Shown in pieces: positions 22,377-33,598 of a stretch of 64,000 nt of DNA (its first letter is position 1; the number at the start of each line of letters is the position of its first letter). Made by a program: the position numbers and the translations under genes. A model generated the notes under the pieces. That model was not told the DNA's origin and searched no databases. It saw only the letters and a list, made by a program, of their open reading frames with translations. This DNA comes from Gautieria morchelliformis (Eukaryota; Basidiomycota; Agaricomycetes; Gomphales; Gomphaceae). The DNA lies in assembly GCA_015179125.1 (NCBI GenBank), contig WHVA01000437.1, positions 1 through 64,000 on the forward strand, written 5' to 3'.

Positions 22377-23447
22377 TTTTAGATTAAGGTATCAATTAGT
22401 GCCTTTAACAAGTAGAATTCTATTGCTCAGTGATTGAAACCACTGTGTTCGCCCCTCGTTTATGTGCTGACTAAGCCTTTTGAGGCGCGTCCAGCACTGA
22501 TGAATGAGGGTCACGTGACCGCATCGACAGAAGAACGGTGTCGATCCAAGGGATAGTCAAATCAAAAGCGTTCGCTTTTAAGGTAGTATAGAGTAAACAG
22601 TGATAGTAGACCCTTGATGAAGATTTAGAATAAACTATCAAGATTTGAGCTCTGTAGCTATCAAACAAGACTACAGCAATTTCAGGGGGCAGAATAATCG
22701 ATTCTGGACAATTTCGTTCATACATGTGTACTAGTTATTTATACTATGTTGATAGTAACTACTAGTGTTCAAGATATTGGATGGATGGGTCGAAAAACTA
22801 CTTTGTAACTAAGGGATGACTAATTTATAGTCATAAAGTCATGGGGTGATGGGGATGGTATCAGGATTGTCTGGGCCTTGGAATAGAGATCTGTACCTAG
22901 TATACAAAGCACCTGTCCACATGATGTTAAGATAGTAATCAGTCAGACGTGTCATGGTATTAGAATAGAAAATAGATCTGAGTCTACCCTGCCCAGCATA
23001 TATGCTGGTCTTGGAGATGGGGCCGCTGTCTCTGTGCCCTTTCTGTGGGGCAGCTGATTGAATACTGTATACTACAGGTGACTTTCTCAGGTCGCTCCAC
23101 AGCACGTTATACCCCTGCGCAGTCTTTTGTTCTCTGCGGTGTTTGGTGCCCGCACCCCTTGATGCCTATGGCCTGGCGCCTGTCGACGTCATGGCCGATG
23201 CCATCACTCGATAGGCACGCCGTCCCTGATCGACCGCACGTGGTCGACGCTCGAGCTCCTGTATATTACCCGATCTATGAGTAATATGGCATATCATAAA
23301 TTCGTGTGATCGTCGTCTGCGCCGACGTCTGTCATGAATATAATTTCTGTTTCTTTTTGATTTTTCTTTTGTTTTTCTTTCTTTCTTTATTAGTTTCTTT
23401 TTATATATAAATGATTTGAAGTGAGAATAATTGCGTTTATCATAACA
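22377..23447. mobile_element. 1.07-kb insertion of unknown class in E pol
   Basis: Flanked by a 5-bp direct repeat GACAC (22372-22376 and 23448-23452). Removing it and one repeat joins the pol codons exactly (MT-L-LHPS, then LFAIRALEGV). The ends TTTTAGATTAAGG and TTATCATAACA are not obvious inverted repeats. Inside are a TCACGTGACC word, a T-rich tract at 23340-23400 and no credible gene. A solo LTR or other non-autonomous element are options. Confidence 0.7.
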
Positions 23448-23452
23448 GACAC

Positions 23453-24914
23453 TGCTCCACCCAAGTCTCTTTGCAATCCGCGCCCTCGAAGGAGTGACTG
23501 CAGTTGGGGCGGAAGCGGAAATGCTCCGGGATATCCGGAGGCAGTACCGGAATGGAGAGAAGGAGGAGTCGGTGGTGAAGGCAGTGGAGGAACTTCGGAA
23601 AGGGCACTCACGGTCTGTATGGGCAGCGGAATGGTCGGAACGTGATGGACGCACCATGACACACGGGTCGCTGGGCATGCTGGCAGGTGGAAGACACTGG
23701 AGTTAGTGGCTTGGAATTACTGGTGGCCTCAGATGTCCCACTACATTGGACAGTACGTGAAGACATGTGACCTTTGTCTCTGAACCAAAGCACAACGACA
23801 TCCCCCCGTCGGAGAACTTGTTCCGCTCCCAATTCCCGAATCCCGCTGGGACACCATCAGTGTCGACTTCATCGTTGAACTCCCAGAGTCTCATGGCTAT
23901 GACGCGATCATGAACGTCGTGGATTCGGTAAGCAAGGTGTCCCACTTCATTCCGACACACACGACGATCACAGCCCTCGGAGCGGCCCGCCTGTTCCTTG
24001 CACATGTCTGGAAGTTGCATGGGCTCCCAAAGCAAGTTGTTTCCGACCGAGGTCCGCAATTTGTCGTGGAATTGACTCGGGAGCTCTACCGCCTGCTCGG
24101 CATAAAGCTGGCTACCACCACAGCGTACCATCCCCAGGGTGATGGACAGACGGAACGGGTCAATCAGGAGTTGGAGCAATATCTCCGCCTCTTTGTCAAT
24201 GAGAGGCAGGATGACTGGGATGAGTTACTTCCACTGGCGGAATCCCAATACAACAACCATGTCCATTCCGTCACACAACAGACTCCCTTCATGCTTGACT
24301 CCAGACGACACCCGCGGATGGGCTTCGAACCACACCAGGCTGACTCCCGACTTGAGACGGTCAATGAGTTCCGAGACCGCATGGACTCCACCCTTTCGGA
24401 AGCCAAGTCGGCCCTTGCAAAGGCCAAGGATGACATGGCAAGGTACTACAACCAACGCCGGGTTCCTGCCCCGGAGTACCAAGCTGGAGACAAGGTGTAT
24501 CTAGATGCAAGTGACATCCGCACCACACGCCCTTCGCAGAAGCTTGCCCACCGCTACCTTGGGCCCTTCACAGTGACGCGGAGGGTTGGACGGAATGCAT
24601 ACCGCCTCCGACTTCCAATGTCCATGTCCCGCCTCCACCCCGTCTTCAACGTGGTGAAGTTACTCCCTATGCTTGAGGACCCAATTCCAGGTTGGAAGGC
24701 TCGTCCGCCACCTCCGCCGGAAATTGTAGATGGGGAAGAGCACTATGTGGTGGAACAGATCCTGGACAGCCGGTTTGTGCGAGGACGACTCCAATTCCTC
24801 ATGAAATGGGAAGGGTATGAGTACGAGGAGAATTCGTGGGTCCCGGAGCAAGATGTTTCCGCTCCAGAAAAACTCCATGAGTTCTATAGGACACACCCCG
24901 GTGCCCCTCGCTGA
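23453..24914 (+). pseudogene. Element E integrase with chromodomain
   Basis: Resumes pol after the insertion. A small deletion with frameshift near 23648 removes residues just before the HHCC finger (HHDTRVAGHAGR, YWWPQMSHYIGQYVKTCDLC). A TGA at 23781-23783 stands in an Arg position. From 23784 it is open: SVDFIVELPESHGYD, VVSDRGPQFVVELTREL, YHPQGDGQTERVNQELEQYL, LGPFTVTRRVGRNAYRLRLP, then the chromodomain VVEQILDSRFVRGRLQFLMK and WEGYEYEENSWVPEQDV. It ends 70 bp before the LTR. Confidence 0.86.
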
Positions 24915-24969
24915 ATCCTTTCGCTGGCATTTCAATCCCTCGTGTCCCGTGCTTCGAGGACGCAGCACG

Positions 24970-25458
24970 CTAGAGGGGGGGTGATGTCAGGGGACACCCT
25001 GTTTTCCATTTCCAGTTCCGACTCCATTTCCGACTCCGGTTCTGGTTCCGATTCCATCTCCGCCTCCGCTTTCAGAAATGATTCCGCTTCTGGGAGGACT
25101 TCCACCAGTTCTGTTCGCCTTGCCAGTTCCACTCCAATTTCCAACTTCCACTCTCGGAACAGTGTCAGAAATCAAGCGACTCGCGTAATAGGTGGCATCA
25201 AGGGTCGATCAAGGGTCAGGGTGGTCAGGGAGATGCAGGGTTGATGGCGGGTGCCAAGTGTTGTCCCTGGCTGCGCAGCGTAGTATAATACAGGCTCGCT
25301 GACATTGGGGGTCCTTAGACTTTTCTCTTTGGATTTCCCCTTGTCAGGTGAGAATCCCCTCTCTTGTATACTCTCTGTTCATTTATACATACTTTGGATT
25401 TCCCCTTGTCAGTTGTGTGGTAGTGTGATCTCCACAACCAGCCAGGGTTGCCCTTACA
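24970..25458 (+). repeat. Element E polypurine tract and right LTR
   Basis: GAGGGGGGGTGA (24973-24984) is followed by the LTR, TGTCAGGGGACACC to GTTGCCCTTACA (24985-25458). A sequence of the same kind is seen in reverse at 63888-64000. The LTR holds two similar blocks, GGATTTCCCCTTGTCAG, near 25330 and 25395. Confidence 0.85.
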
Positions 25459-25972
25459 TGCACCCCTATCCAACCCTGACTCATGATGGCCTCTTTCCTA
25501 TTCACTGTTACCACACGAGCATTCGATACAAGTAGTTTACATTCGCATGTATATTCTCCAGTTAAATTATCATACGTCCATCTTGTGCAAACTTGACCTC
25601 GCTGTGACTATTGTCTTGAGCCTTCTCCTGTAGATTTCTATCTTCGACCAGAAGAGGACTTAGGCATCACTGGTGAGTTCTCATACTTCATCTTCATTAC
25701 CTTAGCCTTCGAACTATTTTCTGTGCTGTCAGCGAAGGGATTGTCGCTACTTAGACAACCCTTCTGTGACACCTTGCAAGTTACATCGTCAAGTGCCACG
25801 GGCTATTTCGCTACGACTGTAGATAGGGTGAGCTCCGTTCGGGCAGCCCTCTTATCTTGTGAACATTTATTGGTTCACCTATTCGCCAAACGGCATACTT
25901 ATTCGCACAAGTTATTCAGACATTCACTGTGTTCACTAATACACGATATTAATGCCTAAAAACCAATCTTGA
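25459..25972 (+). mobile_element. LTR of family F, 3' part (copy F1)
   Basis: Matches 26505-27022 and, inverted, 28157-29215. It begins with the TGCACCCCTATCCAACCCTGAC stretch region and ends CCAATCTTGACA. Its 5' part was separated by the insertion of E, and that part is no longer in place. The short open frames in it are not genes. Confidence 0.7.
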
Positions 25973-26236
25973 CACCTATCACCTCCTCTGCTCAACCCCC
26001 TTTTGATGTTCCTATGATCGGATTGTCACGACTCGTATATTTCCTCCACCCAGCTATCCCTGTTTCCCCTTTCGCCACTCCCCCTCCGTGTTCATTCAGC
26101 TTCGCCCCTCCCTTTGATCACTCCTCCTCTGTCCTCTCCGTTTGCCCTTCGCCACATTCGCTGAACAACCATTCGCTGCTTGCATCATTCACCAGCAGGC
26201 ACACCATCAAATGCGATCGACATCCTCTACCCGGCA
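25973..26236 (+). repeat. F-family sequence upstream of LTR F2
   Basis: Pyrimidine-rich. It is clearly similar, inverted, to about 29478-29745. It sits between two F LTR copies, so it is probably either the end of the F interior or an extended LTR. I cannot decide which. Confidence 0.45.
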
Positions 26237-27022
26237 TGATGGTTCATCACTGGCCCCATCACCTTCCTAATGCAACCCCTTTAGGTGTTCATATGGCCGG
26301 GATGCATTTGTGGGACGTTCTACCCGTGGGCCATGTGGGATCAACCCAGCAGACGAAGAGTCCGTGCAGGGTAGCGTATATGCAGGTCCCAAGGCGTGTT
26401 TTCGTACATAGGAACCTTCGCCCTCTTTCCTCTCCATCGTTTCATGTTCGCACCCCTCTTCCATTCTATTGAATGTTTATTTCATCTATTTTGTATCATG
26501 ACTGCGCACCCCTATCCAACCCTGACTCATGACCGCCTCTTTCCTATTCGCTGTTACCATACGAGCATTCAATATAAGTAGTCCACATTGGCATGTATGT
26601 TCCCCAGTTCAATTATCCTATGTCCATCTTGTGCAAAGCTTGACCTCACTGTGATCATCATTTTGAGCCCTCACCTGTAGATTCCTATCTTCGACCAGAG
26701 GAGGACTTAAGCATCACTGGTGAGTTTTCGTACTTCACCTTCGTTACTTTAGTCTTCAAACTATTTTCTATGCTGTCGGCGAAAGGATTGTTGCTACTCA
26801 GACAACCTTTCCGAGACACCTTGCACGTTGCATCGTCAAGTGTCACAGGCTATTTCACTATGACTGTAGATAGGGCGAGCTCCGTCCAGGCAGCCATCTT
26901 ATCTTCTGAACATTTATTGGTTCACCCCCTTTGCCGAATGGCGTACCTATTCACACAAGTTATTTGGGAATTCACTGTGTTCACTAATACACGATATTAA
27001 CACCTAAAAACCAATCTTGACA
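26237..27022 (+). mobile_element. LTR of family F (copy F2)
   Basis: TGATGGTTCATCACTGG to CCAATCTTGACA, about 786 bp, in the plus direction. The following base begins the protease end of an inverted F element, so the junction at 27022/27023 is a rearrangement and not an insertion boundary. Confidence 0.65.
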
Positions 27023-28156
27023 CCGGAAGGGAAATCATCATGCAGGCCATAGTGACCGTCAGGTGGTAGTATGGAACCAGTGCCGAAGGGAAAGGTGATT
27101 GAGAGAGAACCCCAATTGATGATGGGTTTTGTAGAGTGAAGCCACAGGAGCCTGAGAATGATTGTGGCCGAAGGGTGTAACTTTGTGACAAGTAGCGAAA
27201 TGTCCTGTGAAGAGGAGTTGCTGAATGTGAGACTAGTATCGAGATATTCATGGATGAAAGCACCAGTAGCTGGTTTTCCATTGAAAAGTCAGAGAGCGAT
27301 CAGTGAACGGAGTGATGTACATGTGAAACCAGGATGAGAGGAAAATGAACTGTCAATGAAATTTGAAGTGGCACCAGAGTCAATGAGAGTAGGAATGGAG
27401 TTAGAGAGACTGGGAAGGTGTACATGGATGATGAAGGATGAGTTGGAATGGGAACCAATAGAAGCGAACAGATACACAGATGGTACAGAGTGAATGGGGT
27501 TGGTGTTCAAAGGAATAGAGTGACCCATCGTTAACACCGCAGAGGTATCGTGAACTAGTTTTCCGCAGGTGAGTCTTCACTATATTCGCAGACCTCCTCA
27601 AGGGTGGTGACCTGAGGATCGCCTTTGAGGGTGAAGATAGCCCTGTCAGTAGTTGAGGCAGGATCCTTATAATGGCACCCCTTTGCATCATCTGTGGGAG
27701 GTTCGCTGCAACATGGACAAAGGCCTTTGGATTTTCATCGCTCTTTCTCGGCTTCAGTGAGATGTCTGGTAATGTCAAGGATACCAGAAAGGTCTTTCTG
27801 TTTGCCGGGCTTGGCTGCTGCAGAGGGTCTGGAGCAAGCGTTAGCATGAGGTGTGGAAGCTGACTTGGAGGAGGAAGGGGGACGAATGGAAGTTGAGTCT
27901 GCTTTTCACCTTGGTGTTCCCAGTAGGGATTGTCAATGCAAAGAGCGTGACGCTTAAGATCGTCGAGGCTTTCAGGATGTTCGTAAGAGAGCATGTGGTC
28001 TTTGATACACTCAGCAAGGCTATTATAGAAAGTGTCGTAAAGGGCAGATTCTACTCAACGTAAGAGGACAACTCAGCAAAAGGGGTCATGTGGCGATCAA
28101 CACGATGGGTGTTGAGCATCTTGAGCTTGCTCAGAAACCTGTATGATCTTGGCATG
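27023..28156 (-). pseudogene. Element F gag-protease remnant
   Basis: Minus-strand interior following the inverted LTR. A gag segment near 27880-27994 resembles element C gag (SYEHPESLDDLKRHALCIDN, then PYWEHQGE). The protease is near 27290-27440 (IPTLIDSGATSNFIDSSFSS), then VTKLHPSATIILRLLWLHST near 27140. Several frame changes are needed. Everything downstream (RT, RNase H, integrase) is absent. Confidence 0.7.
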
Positions 28157-29477
28157 TGTCAAGATTGGTTTTTAGGCGTTAATATCGTGTATTAGTGGAC
28201 ACAGCGAATGCCCGGATGACTTGTGCGAATAAGTATGCCGTTCGGCGAATAGGTGAACCAATAAATGTTCACAAGATAAGAGGGCTGCCTGAACGGGGCT
28301 CACCCTATCTACAGTCGTAGCGAAATAGCCCATGATATTTGACGATGTAACGTGCAAGGTCTTACAGAAGGGCTGTCTAAGTCTCGACAATCCCTTCGCC
28401 GGTGAAGGTGCTCCTTCGGATCCCTTCGCCAACAGCACAGAGAATAGTTTTGAAGGCTAAGGTAACAAAGATGAATTATGAGAACTCACCAGTGATGCCT
28501 AAGTCCTCTGCTGGTCGAAGATAGAAATCTCCAAGAGAAGGCTCTGTTGGGTGCATTGATGCTCCTGCACCAAAATCAAGCATAATATATCCAATTTGTT
28601 GTGTGCTTTCTCAATTTCTTCTCATGTTGTTCTTGTATCATGCATCCATTTCTCTGGTTATTTTCGAAATTTTCCACTCACTCCCTGTCTCTCTATTTCA
28701 TTTTGTTATTCCTACTTTCACAAGCGGCTGCACCCAGCGGAGTCTGAAATGACTTCGACGCGCGAGCTCTTGGGCGCTAAAGGGCCGGGTAGTAGTACAT
28801 GCGCAGTGAAACAGTTTCCCCCTCTCTCAGTGACAACTAAATTCACTGAGAGAGGCAAGTAAATTAGTCTAGCATTCTTTTGATTTATTAACCTAGAAAT
28901 CCTCTGTAGTGAATTGTTTTCTAGGTAGTGTATAATATATTTATAGTGACAACTAAATTCACTGAGAGAGTGAATTGTTTTCTAGTCTATTCTTTTGAGC
29001 AACAAGTCCATACCTACTGCCTATAATTCCTGTCCTCTACAGGCTCAAGACAATGATCACAGCGAGGTCAAGTTTGCACAAGATGGACGACGTATGATAA
29101 TTGAACTGGGGAATATACATGCGAATGTAAACTACTTATATCGAATGCTCGTCAGGTATCAGCGAATAGGAAAGAGGCCGTCACGAGTCAGGGTTGGATA
29201 GGGGTGTGCAGTCATGATACAACATAGATGAAATAAACATACAATAGAATGAGAGAAGAGGGAGAACATGAAACGACGGAGAGTGAAGGTGGCGAAGACA
29301 TCTATGTACGAAATCATGTCTTGGGGCCCGCATATACACTTCCCTGCATGGGTTCTTCGTCTACTGGGTTGATCCCACACGGCCTACGGGTAGGATGTTC
29401 TGCGAACGCGCCCTGCTCATATGAACACCAAAAGGGGGTTGGATCGAGAACCTGATGGAGTTACTGACGAGCCATCA
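28157..29477 (-). mobile_element. LTR of family F, inverted, split by a solo copia LTR
   Basis: Inverse of F2/F3: it starts at 29477 (TGATGGCTCGTC on the minus strand) and ends at 28157. About 500 bp inside (28545-29041 plus one target copy) is a foreign copia LTR. Gag of element F follows on the minus strand, so this acts as its 5' LTR. Confidence 0.68.
28545..29041 (+). mobile_element. Solo LTR of the element B copia family
   Basis: TGTTGGGTGC to CCTCTACA, about 497 bp, with a perfect 5-bp target duplication GGCTC (28540-28544 and 29042-29046). It is diverged from the element B LTRs, but the CTCTCTCAGTGA/TCACTGAGAGAG inverted repeat is kept. Formed by LTR-LTR recombination of an older copy. 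Confidence 0.88.
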
Positions 29478-30175
29478 TGCTGGATAGGGATGTTGATCGT
29501 GATTTGATGGTGTGCCTGCTGGCGAATGATGCGAGCAGCGAATGGCTGTTCAGCGAAATGCAAGGGAGGGCGAACAGAGATGACATAGAGGAGGAGGGGT
29601 CGAGGTGGAGGGCGAAGCTGAGTGAACACTGGGGAGGAGTAGCGAAAGGGGAAATGGGGATATCAAGGTGCAGGAAATACACAGGTCATCACAATCCGAT
29701 TATCAGAACACCATTGGAAGAGGGTCGAGCAGAGGAGGTGATAGGCCCAGCGATGACTGCCAAGTCAGTCCAAAGACATCGATCGTGCGTTGACGGCGTG
29801 GCTATGGTAATTGGCACGAACGGCGAGAATCGGTTGCTGAACATGACAATGGCGATCGGAACAAACACGGAGATGGAGTGAGAAATGGCAGGACAGAGCA
29901 CCTGAGTATGAGAAATAAACACGTCATGACAGCATGACCGAAAAGATGATTAAGCTCATCAACAAAGGTAAGCCAGTCACTCCGAATGGGAGGTTCTGGG
30001 ACCTGAATGAGAAAGGGTTGCCTGTTTTGGAACCCCTTGAACTAAATGTAAAACTGTGGTGTTAAACACAATTCTAAAGTTCAATCAGAGATTTGACTTT
30101 ACAAGCACATGCAAGCTTCAAAACTATTTTAACGGAGAACCCAATTAAGAAATTATACTCTGGTGAACAATCCGG
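29478..30175. other. Non-coding F-family flank and unassigned DNA
   Basis: 29478-29745 repeats 25973-26236 in inverse orientation. The remainder to 30175 shows no gene and no similarity that I could assign inside this window. Confidence 0.4.
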
Positions 30176-30934
30176 TGATGGTTCATCACTGGCCCCATCA
30201 TCTTCCCGACTCAACCCTTTAGGTGTTGGTATGGCCGGAATGCATTCGTGGGACATCCTACCTGTAAATCATGTGGGATCAACCCAGCAGACGAAGAGTC
30301 TGTGCAGGGTAACATGTATGCAGGTCTCAAGGCATGTTTTCTTACATGGGTACCTTTATCCTCTTCCCCTCTGTTGTTTCATGTTCACACTCCTCCCTTC
30401 CTCTATTGCATATACGTTTCATCTATTTGTATCTTGACTGCACACCCCTATCCAACCCTGACTTATGACGGCCTCTTTCCTATTCGCTGATATCATATGA
30501 GCATTCAGTATAGTTTACATTCACATGTATATTCCCCAGTTCAATTATCATACATCTATCTTGTGCAAAACTTGACCTCACTGTGACTATCGTCTTAAGC
30601 CTTCTTCCATAGACTACTATCTTAGGCCAGAGGAGGACTTGAGCACCACTGGTGAGTTTCCATACTTCACCTTCACTACCTTAGCCTTGGTACTATTATC
30701 GGTGCTGTTGGCAAAGGGCTCAGAAGGAGCACCTTCACCGGCAAAAGGATTGTTACTACTTGACAACCTTTCTGTGAGACCTTGTACGTTACATCATCAA
30801 GTATCATGGGCTACTTCGCTACGACTGTAGATAGGGCGAGCTCCATTCAGGCAGCCCTCTTACCTTCTGAACATTTATTGGTTCACCTTATTCGCTGAAT
30901 GACACCCTTTGTTGCACAAGCTATTTGGGCATTC
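30176..30934 (+). mobile_element. LTR of family F (copy F3), left part
   Basis: Same LTR as F2. It is interrupted by element C at the pentamer CATTC and finishes at 45775-45823 (CCTAAAAACCAATCTTGGCA). With C removed it is about 808 bp. No matching target duplication was found around it. Confidence 0.7.
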
Positions 30935-31401
30935 TGTTAAGACCCGTTCCCGAGTCTGGACCTGAGGCCGAGGCCTCGGTTCTCGCTGAACCCTCGGCTT
31001 AACTCAGGTTCCCTATCGGTTCATCATTCACCCTGATCCCCTTCCTAGATAGTCCGGTTCCATTTCTGATGATCGTCCGTCAACCCTGCTTCCTGCTTGA
31101 TACGGGCATTGATGCCCTCTTTCCATTCCTTGCAATTAGTATATAAACCCCCATCATGTACGCTAATTCCTCAGTTCTGATATCGACTTAGATTCCTTGT
31201 ATCTTTCTGCTTCTCCGTCTGACCTCATTCCGAACCTTGGCTTCTAGCCGAATCCATCCCAAACCTGTTTCCTGAAATTAGGGTGGAACACTGTAGTGGG
31301 CACAACCTACAAAGTTGAAGCCAAGCCCCCTGTTTCCAAACTTCAGCTAACCTTGGCTCGGCCCTCAGGTTGAGTCTTAAGTACGACTTACGTTCTTAAC
31401 A
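30935..31401 (+). repeat. Element C left LTR
   Basis: 467 bp, with a TATA-like GTATATAAACCCCC near 31139 and an AGTGGGCACAACCTA word near 31295. The following TATATCAGAACTC (31403-31415) loosely resembles an initiator tRNA-Met 3'-end primer site (TATCAGA core). Confidence 0.88.
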
Positions 31402-31435
31402 GTATATCAGAACTCTCCACGCACAGTTGTTCGAT

Positions 31436-32512
31436 ATGCCTATCACTAGATCTTACGCCCATGCCCGCGGTAGCCACGTCACCCCGACCATAGAGGCCCA
31501 CTGTGCACCAAGTGCTTCACACCACCCTGAAAACCCCCTGTTCCATCCTATGACAACCCCCCTCCGTCTTCGAACTCGTCTCAACGCCAAGTTATAGGTG
31601 TTGGTCACGGACGTATCAGTGAGGTTCCCGAAGATCCCCGCGGTGAGTCCCCCGACCCTAGCGACCCCAGAGACGGTGGTCATGGTGGCAATAACGACTC
31701 CGGTTCCGAGCACAACTCCGATCCCAATGCAGAGGCCCTGAGACCGAACCCCAACCTGAATGCAGAGGCAGACAGCAAGGAACAGGTTGGGCGCTGAATG
31801 CTCGCGGCTTTGGAAAAGCTTGCCGACAATGGACTCGGTGGAGGAGACAGCGCCAATTCAAAGGCAAAACTTTGGGAACCTGACCAATTTGACGGTTCGG
31901 ACCCGAAGAAACTCCGAGGTTTCCTTCTCCAGTGCATGTTGAATTTCCGTGCCAAACCCCAAGCTTTCCGAGATGGTTCTGCGAAAGTGAACTATTTTCT
32001 GTCCTTCCTCAAAGGGACAGCTCTTGATTCTTTCAAGCCTTTCCTCACTGACGACCCTGTTAACGAGCCCCTCTGGGCCTCGGATTATGGCATCTTCATG
32101 GAAGAGCTTTACCTGAACTTCGGCCCCTACGACCAGGTCGCCAATGCCAAGCTGGAGCCTGAAAACCTCGTCATGAAGGACAGTCACAAGGTGACTTGGT
32201 TTTTTGTCGATTTCTACAGACTTGCATCCATGCTCCAGCACAACGATTTGGCTTTGCATCGCCGAGCATACCTTGCTCTGCTGAAGTGAATCAAAGATGA
32301 AATGGTGCATTTCGACAAACCCCGATCCCTTGACAACCTCCGAGATCTGGTCCAGAAAATCGACCAAAGGTATTGGGAACGCTGTGGCAAAGCCTCTCGT
32401 GAGACTCAAACCACGCCCAAACCTGGGGCCAAGGACAAGTCCAACCAAAACCAAGCCCCTCAGAACAATGAATGTCAGGGTCAAAGTTCCAGCAACTCCA
32501 ACTGTGAGGGCA
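31436..32512 (+). pseudogene. Element C gag, first part
   Basis: ATG 31436 (MPITRSYAHARG) opens a frame that shifts near 31580. The coding-like frame then carries an Asp/Asn/Pro-rich stretch, a TGA at 31795-31797 (expected CGA), and capsid at 31798-32289 (KAKLWEPDQFDGSDPKKLRG, FLLQCMLNF, YFLSFLKGTALDSFKPFL). A TGA at 32287-32289 again replaces CGA (LLK, stop, IKDEM). The same frame continues to 32512 (LDNLRDLVQKIDQRYWER), where element D is inserted. Confidence 0.8.
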
Positions 32513-32884
32513 ACACTAATGACGAAGCCACAACCAAAGATACTCAAGGAGATAAGAGCCGATACTAGGACAATGACCAACTGTGTAGTGGGTATCCTCA
32601 GTTTATAACTCTACCAACAATAGATACATGGGGACTTGCCTGTGTAGTGGGTATCCTCAGAGATCAAGCTGAGGAAACACCACCACACGGGCTACAGTCT
32701 TATAGCGCTGGCAAGGCTTACATAATAGGGGAGATGGAAACTTGTAGAAGGTTACGGAAAGTGACGGAAAGTGACATGTGACGGAAAGTGACATGTGACA
32801 GAAGGTGACGGAAACTGACGGAAGGTGACGGAAACTCATGGAAGGAAATAGAAACTTGTGGAAGGAAACGCGTGAACCCTGACA
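32513..32884 (-). repeat. Element D 3' LTR
   Basis: 372 bp. Contains the TGTGTAGTGGGTATCCTCAG block twice and a run of (A/T)GTGACGGAAA units that is one unit longer than in the partner LTR. Confidence 0.9.
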
Positions 32885-32920
32885 TCACCCCCCTCTCAAT
32901 GCTTGTCGTCCCGACAAGCA
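32885..32920 (-). promoter_or_regulatory. Element D polypurine tract with adjacent palindrome
   Basis: On the minus strand GAGAGGGGGGTGA directly precedes the LTR. A few bases upstream lies TGCTTGTCG-GGA-CGACAAGCA, a perfect 9-bp stem with 3-nt loop. The stop codon of the extra ORF lies in this palindrome. Confidence 0.75.
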
Positions 32921-33492
32921 CAGCTGCCACCTAGCCCCCAACATCCACCGAGACATCGTTTCCAAGTATGCCACAGGCGGGACCACCATCTCTCCTGACC
33001 CTTCCCTTCCTGGTAATGCAGGTCAATGATGAGCTCAGGGGGATTGGGGTCCATGGGCAAGTGCGGCCCTCGGAACCTTGCTCGACGTATTCGCTCTCCT
33101 GCCATGTTACGGAAACGTCGCCCCACCCAGCCTTCGAAAGTGTAGGGGGTTCCACACGGGGGGGTTCCATCGTTGAGGAAGACAGGGTCGCCGATGTAGT
33201 ACGTGTTCTCTCGTCTGTGTCGGGGTCTGAGGAATGCGAGTGCAGGGCGAGTGGGCGCCTGACTCTTCGCTGGTGTGAGGTCCTCAGAGCTGACGGACCA
33301 CTTTGAAGACCATGCGACGTCGAGATCACGGCAGTCAAGCATCCTTTGTAGCTTGGCTTCACTGGCTGCTCTGGATGACGAGAAGCCGGAGAAGTGCAGG
33401 AGGGTGGGATCGACACGTGACATGTTTGGCAGGTCAGAGAGGTTTTGGGTGAAGCTGGGGAGGGCAACAAGCTCAATGGCGGGCGAGGACAT
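32896..33492 (-). CDS. Element D extra ORF, 198 residues, unknown function
   Basis: ATG 33492 to stop at 32896, between the integrase and the 3' LTR, on the same strand as pol. The product has SRVDPTLLHFSGFSSSRAAS, then a helical CRDLDVAWSSKW, an Arg-rich FLRPRHRREN, and TYYIGDPVFLNDGTPPCG with YTFEGWVGRRFRNMAGERIR. The Trp/Arg-rich C-terminus ends in a Cys-rich CLGGCWGLGGSCAC. No membrane helix or known motif is recognised. It has no stop or frameshift, while pol upstream carries at least five stops, a frameshift and a mutated RT site. Its role is unknown. Confidence 0.68.
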   Translation of the reverse strand: MSSPAIELVALPSFTQNLSDLPNMSRVDPTLLHFSGFSSSRAASEAKLQRMLDCRDLDVAWSSKWSVSSEDLTPAKSQAPTRPALAFLRPRHRRENTYYIGDPVFLNDGTPPCGTPYTFEGWVGRRFRNMAGERIRRARFRGPHLPMDPNPPELIIDLHYQEGKGQERWWSRLWHTWKRCLGGCWGLGGSCACRDDKH

Positions 33493-33598
33493 GGTTGATG
33501 GATGTTGTGGGGTCGATGCAGTGGAGGCGAGCGGTCACAGGTGGAGAGGGGATATATAGCTTATCGGAATGAATTGGTTAGGCGGAGGCCGATATCGC

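Larger units (their letters stand above)
19314..25458 (+). mobile_element. Ty3/gypsy element E, 5'-truncated
   Basis: Chromovirus without left LTR or gag N-terminus. It starts abruptly at DAFEKTF, next to the A LTR, and ends with a 474-bp right LTR (24985-25458). The related inverted copy at the right window edge has the missing gag part upstream of the same residues. Pol is interrupted at 22377-23447 by a 1.07-kb insertion. The right flank TGCAC belongs to an F-family LTR, so E had inserted into that LTR. Confidence 0.85.

Noticed and set aside
23166..23678. 170-codon minus-strand frame across the insertion in E
   Set aside because: Crosses the insertion boundary and runs ant-parallel to integrase coding; no motif.
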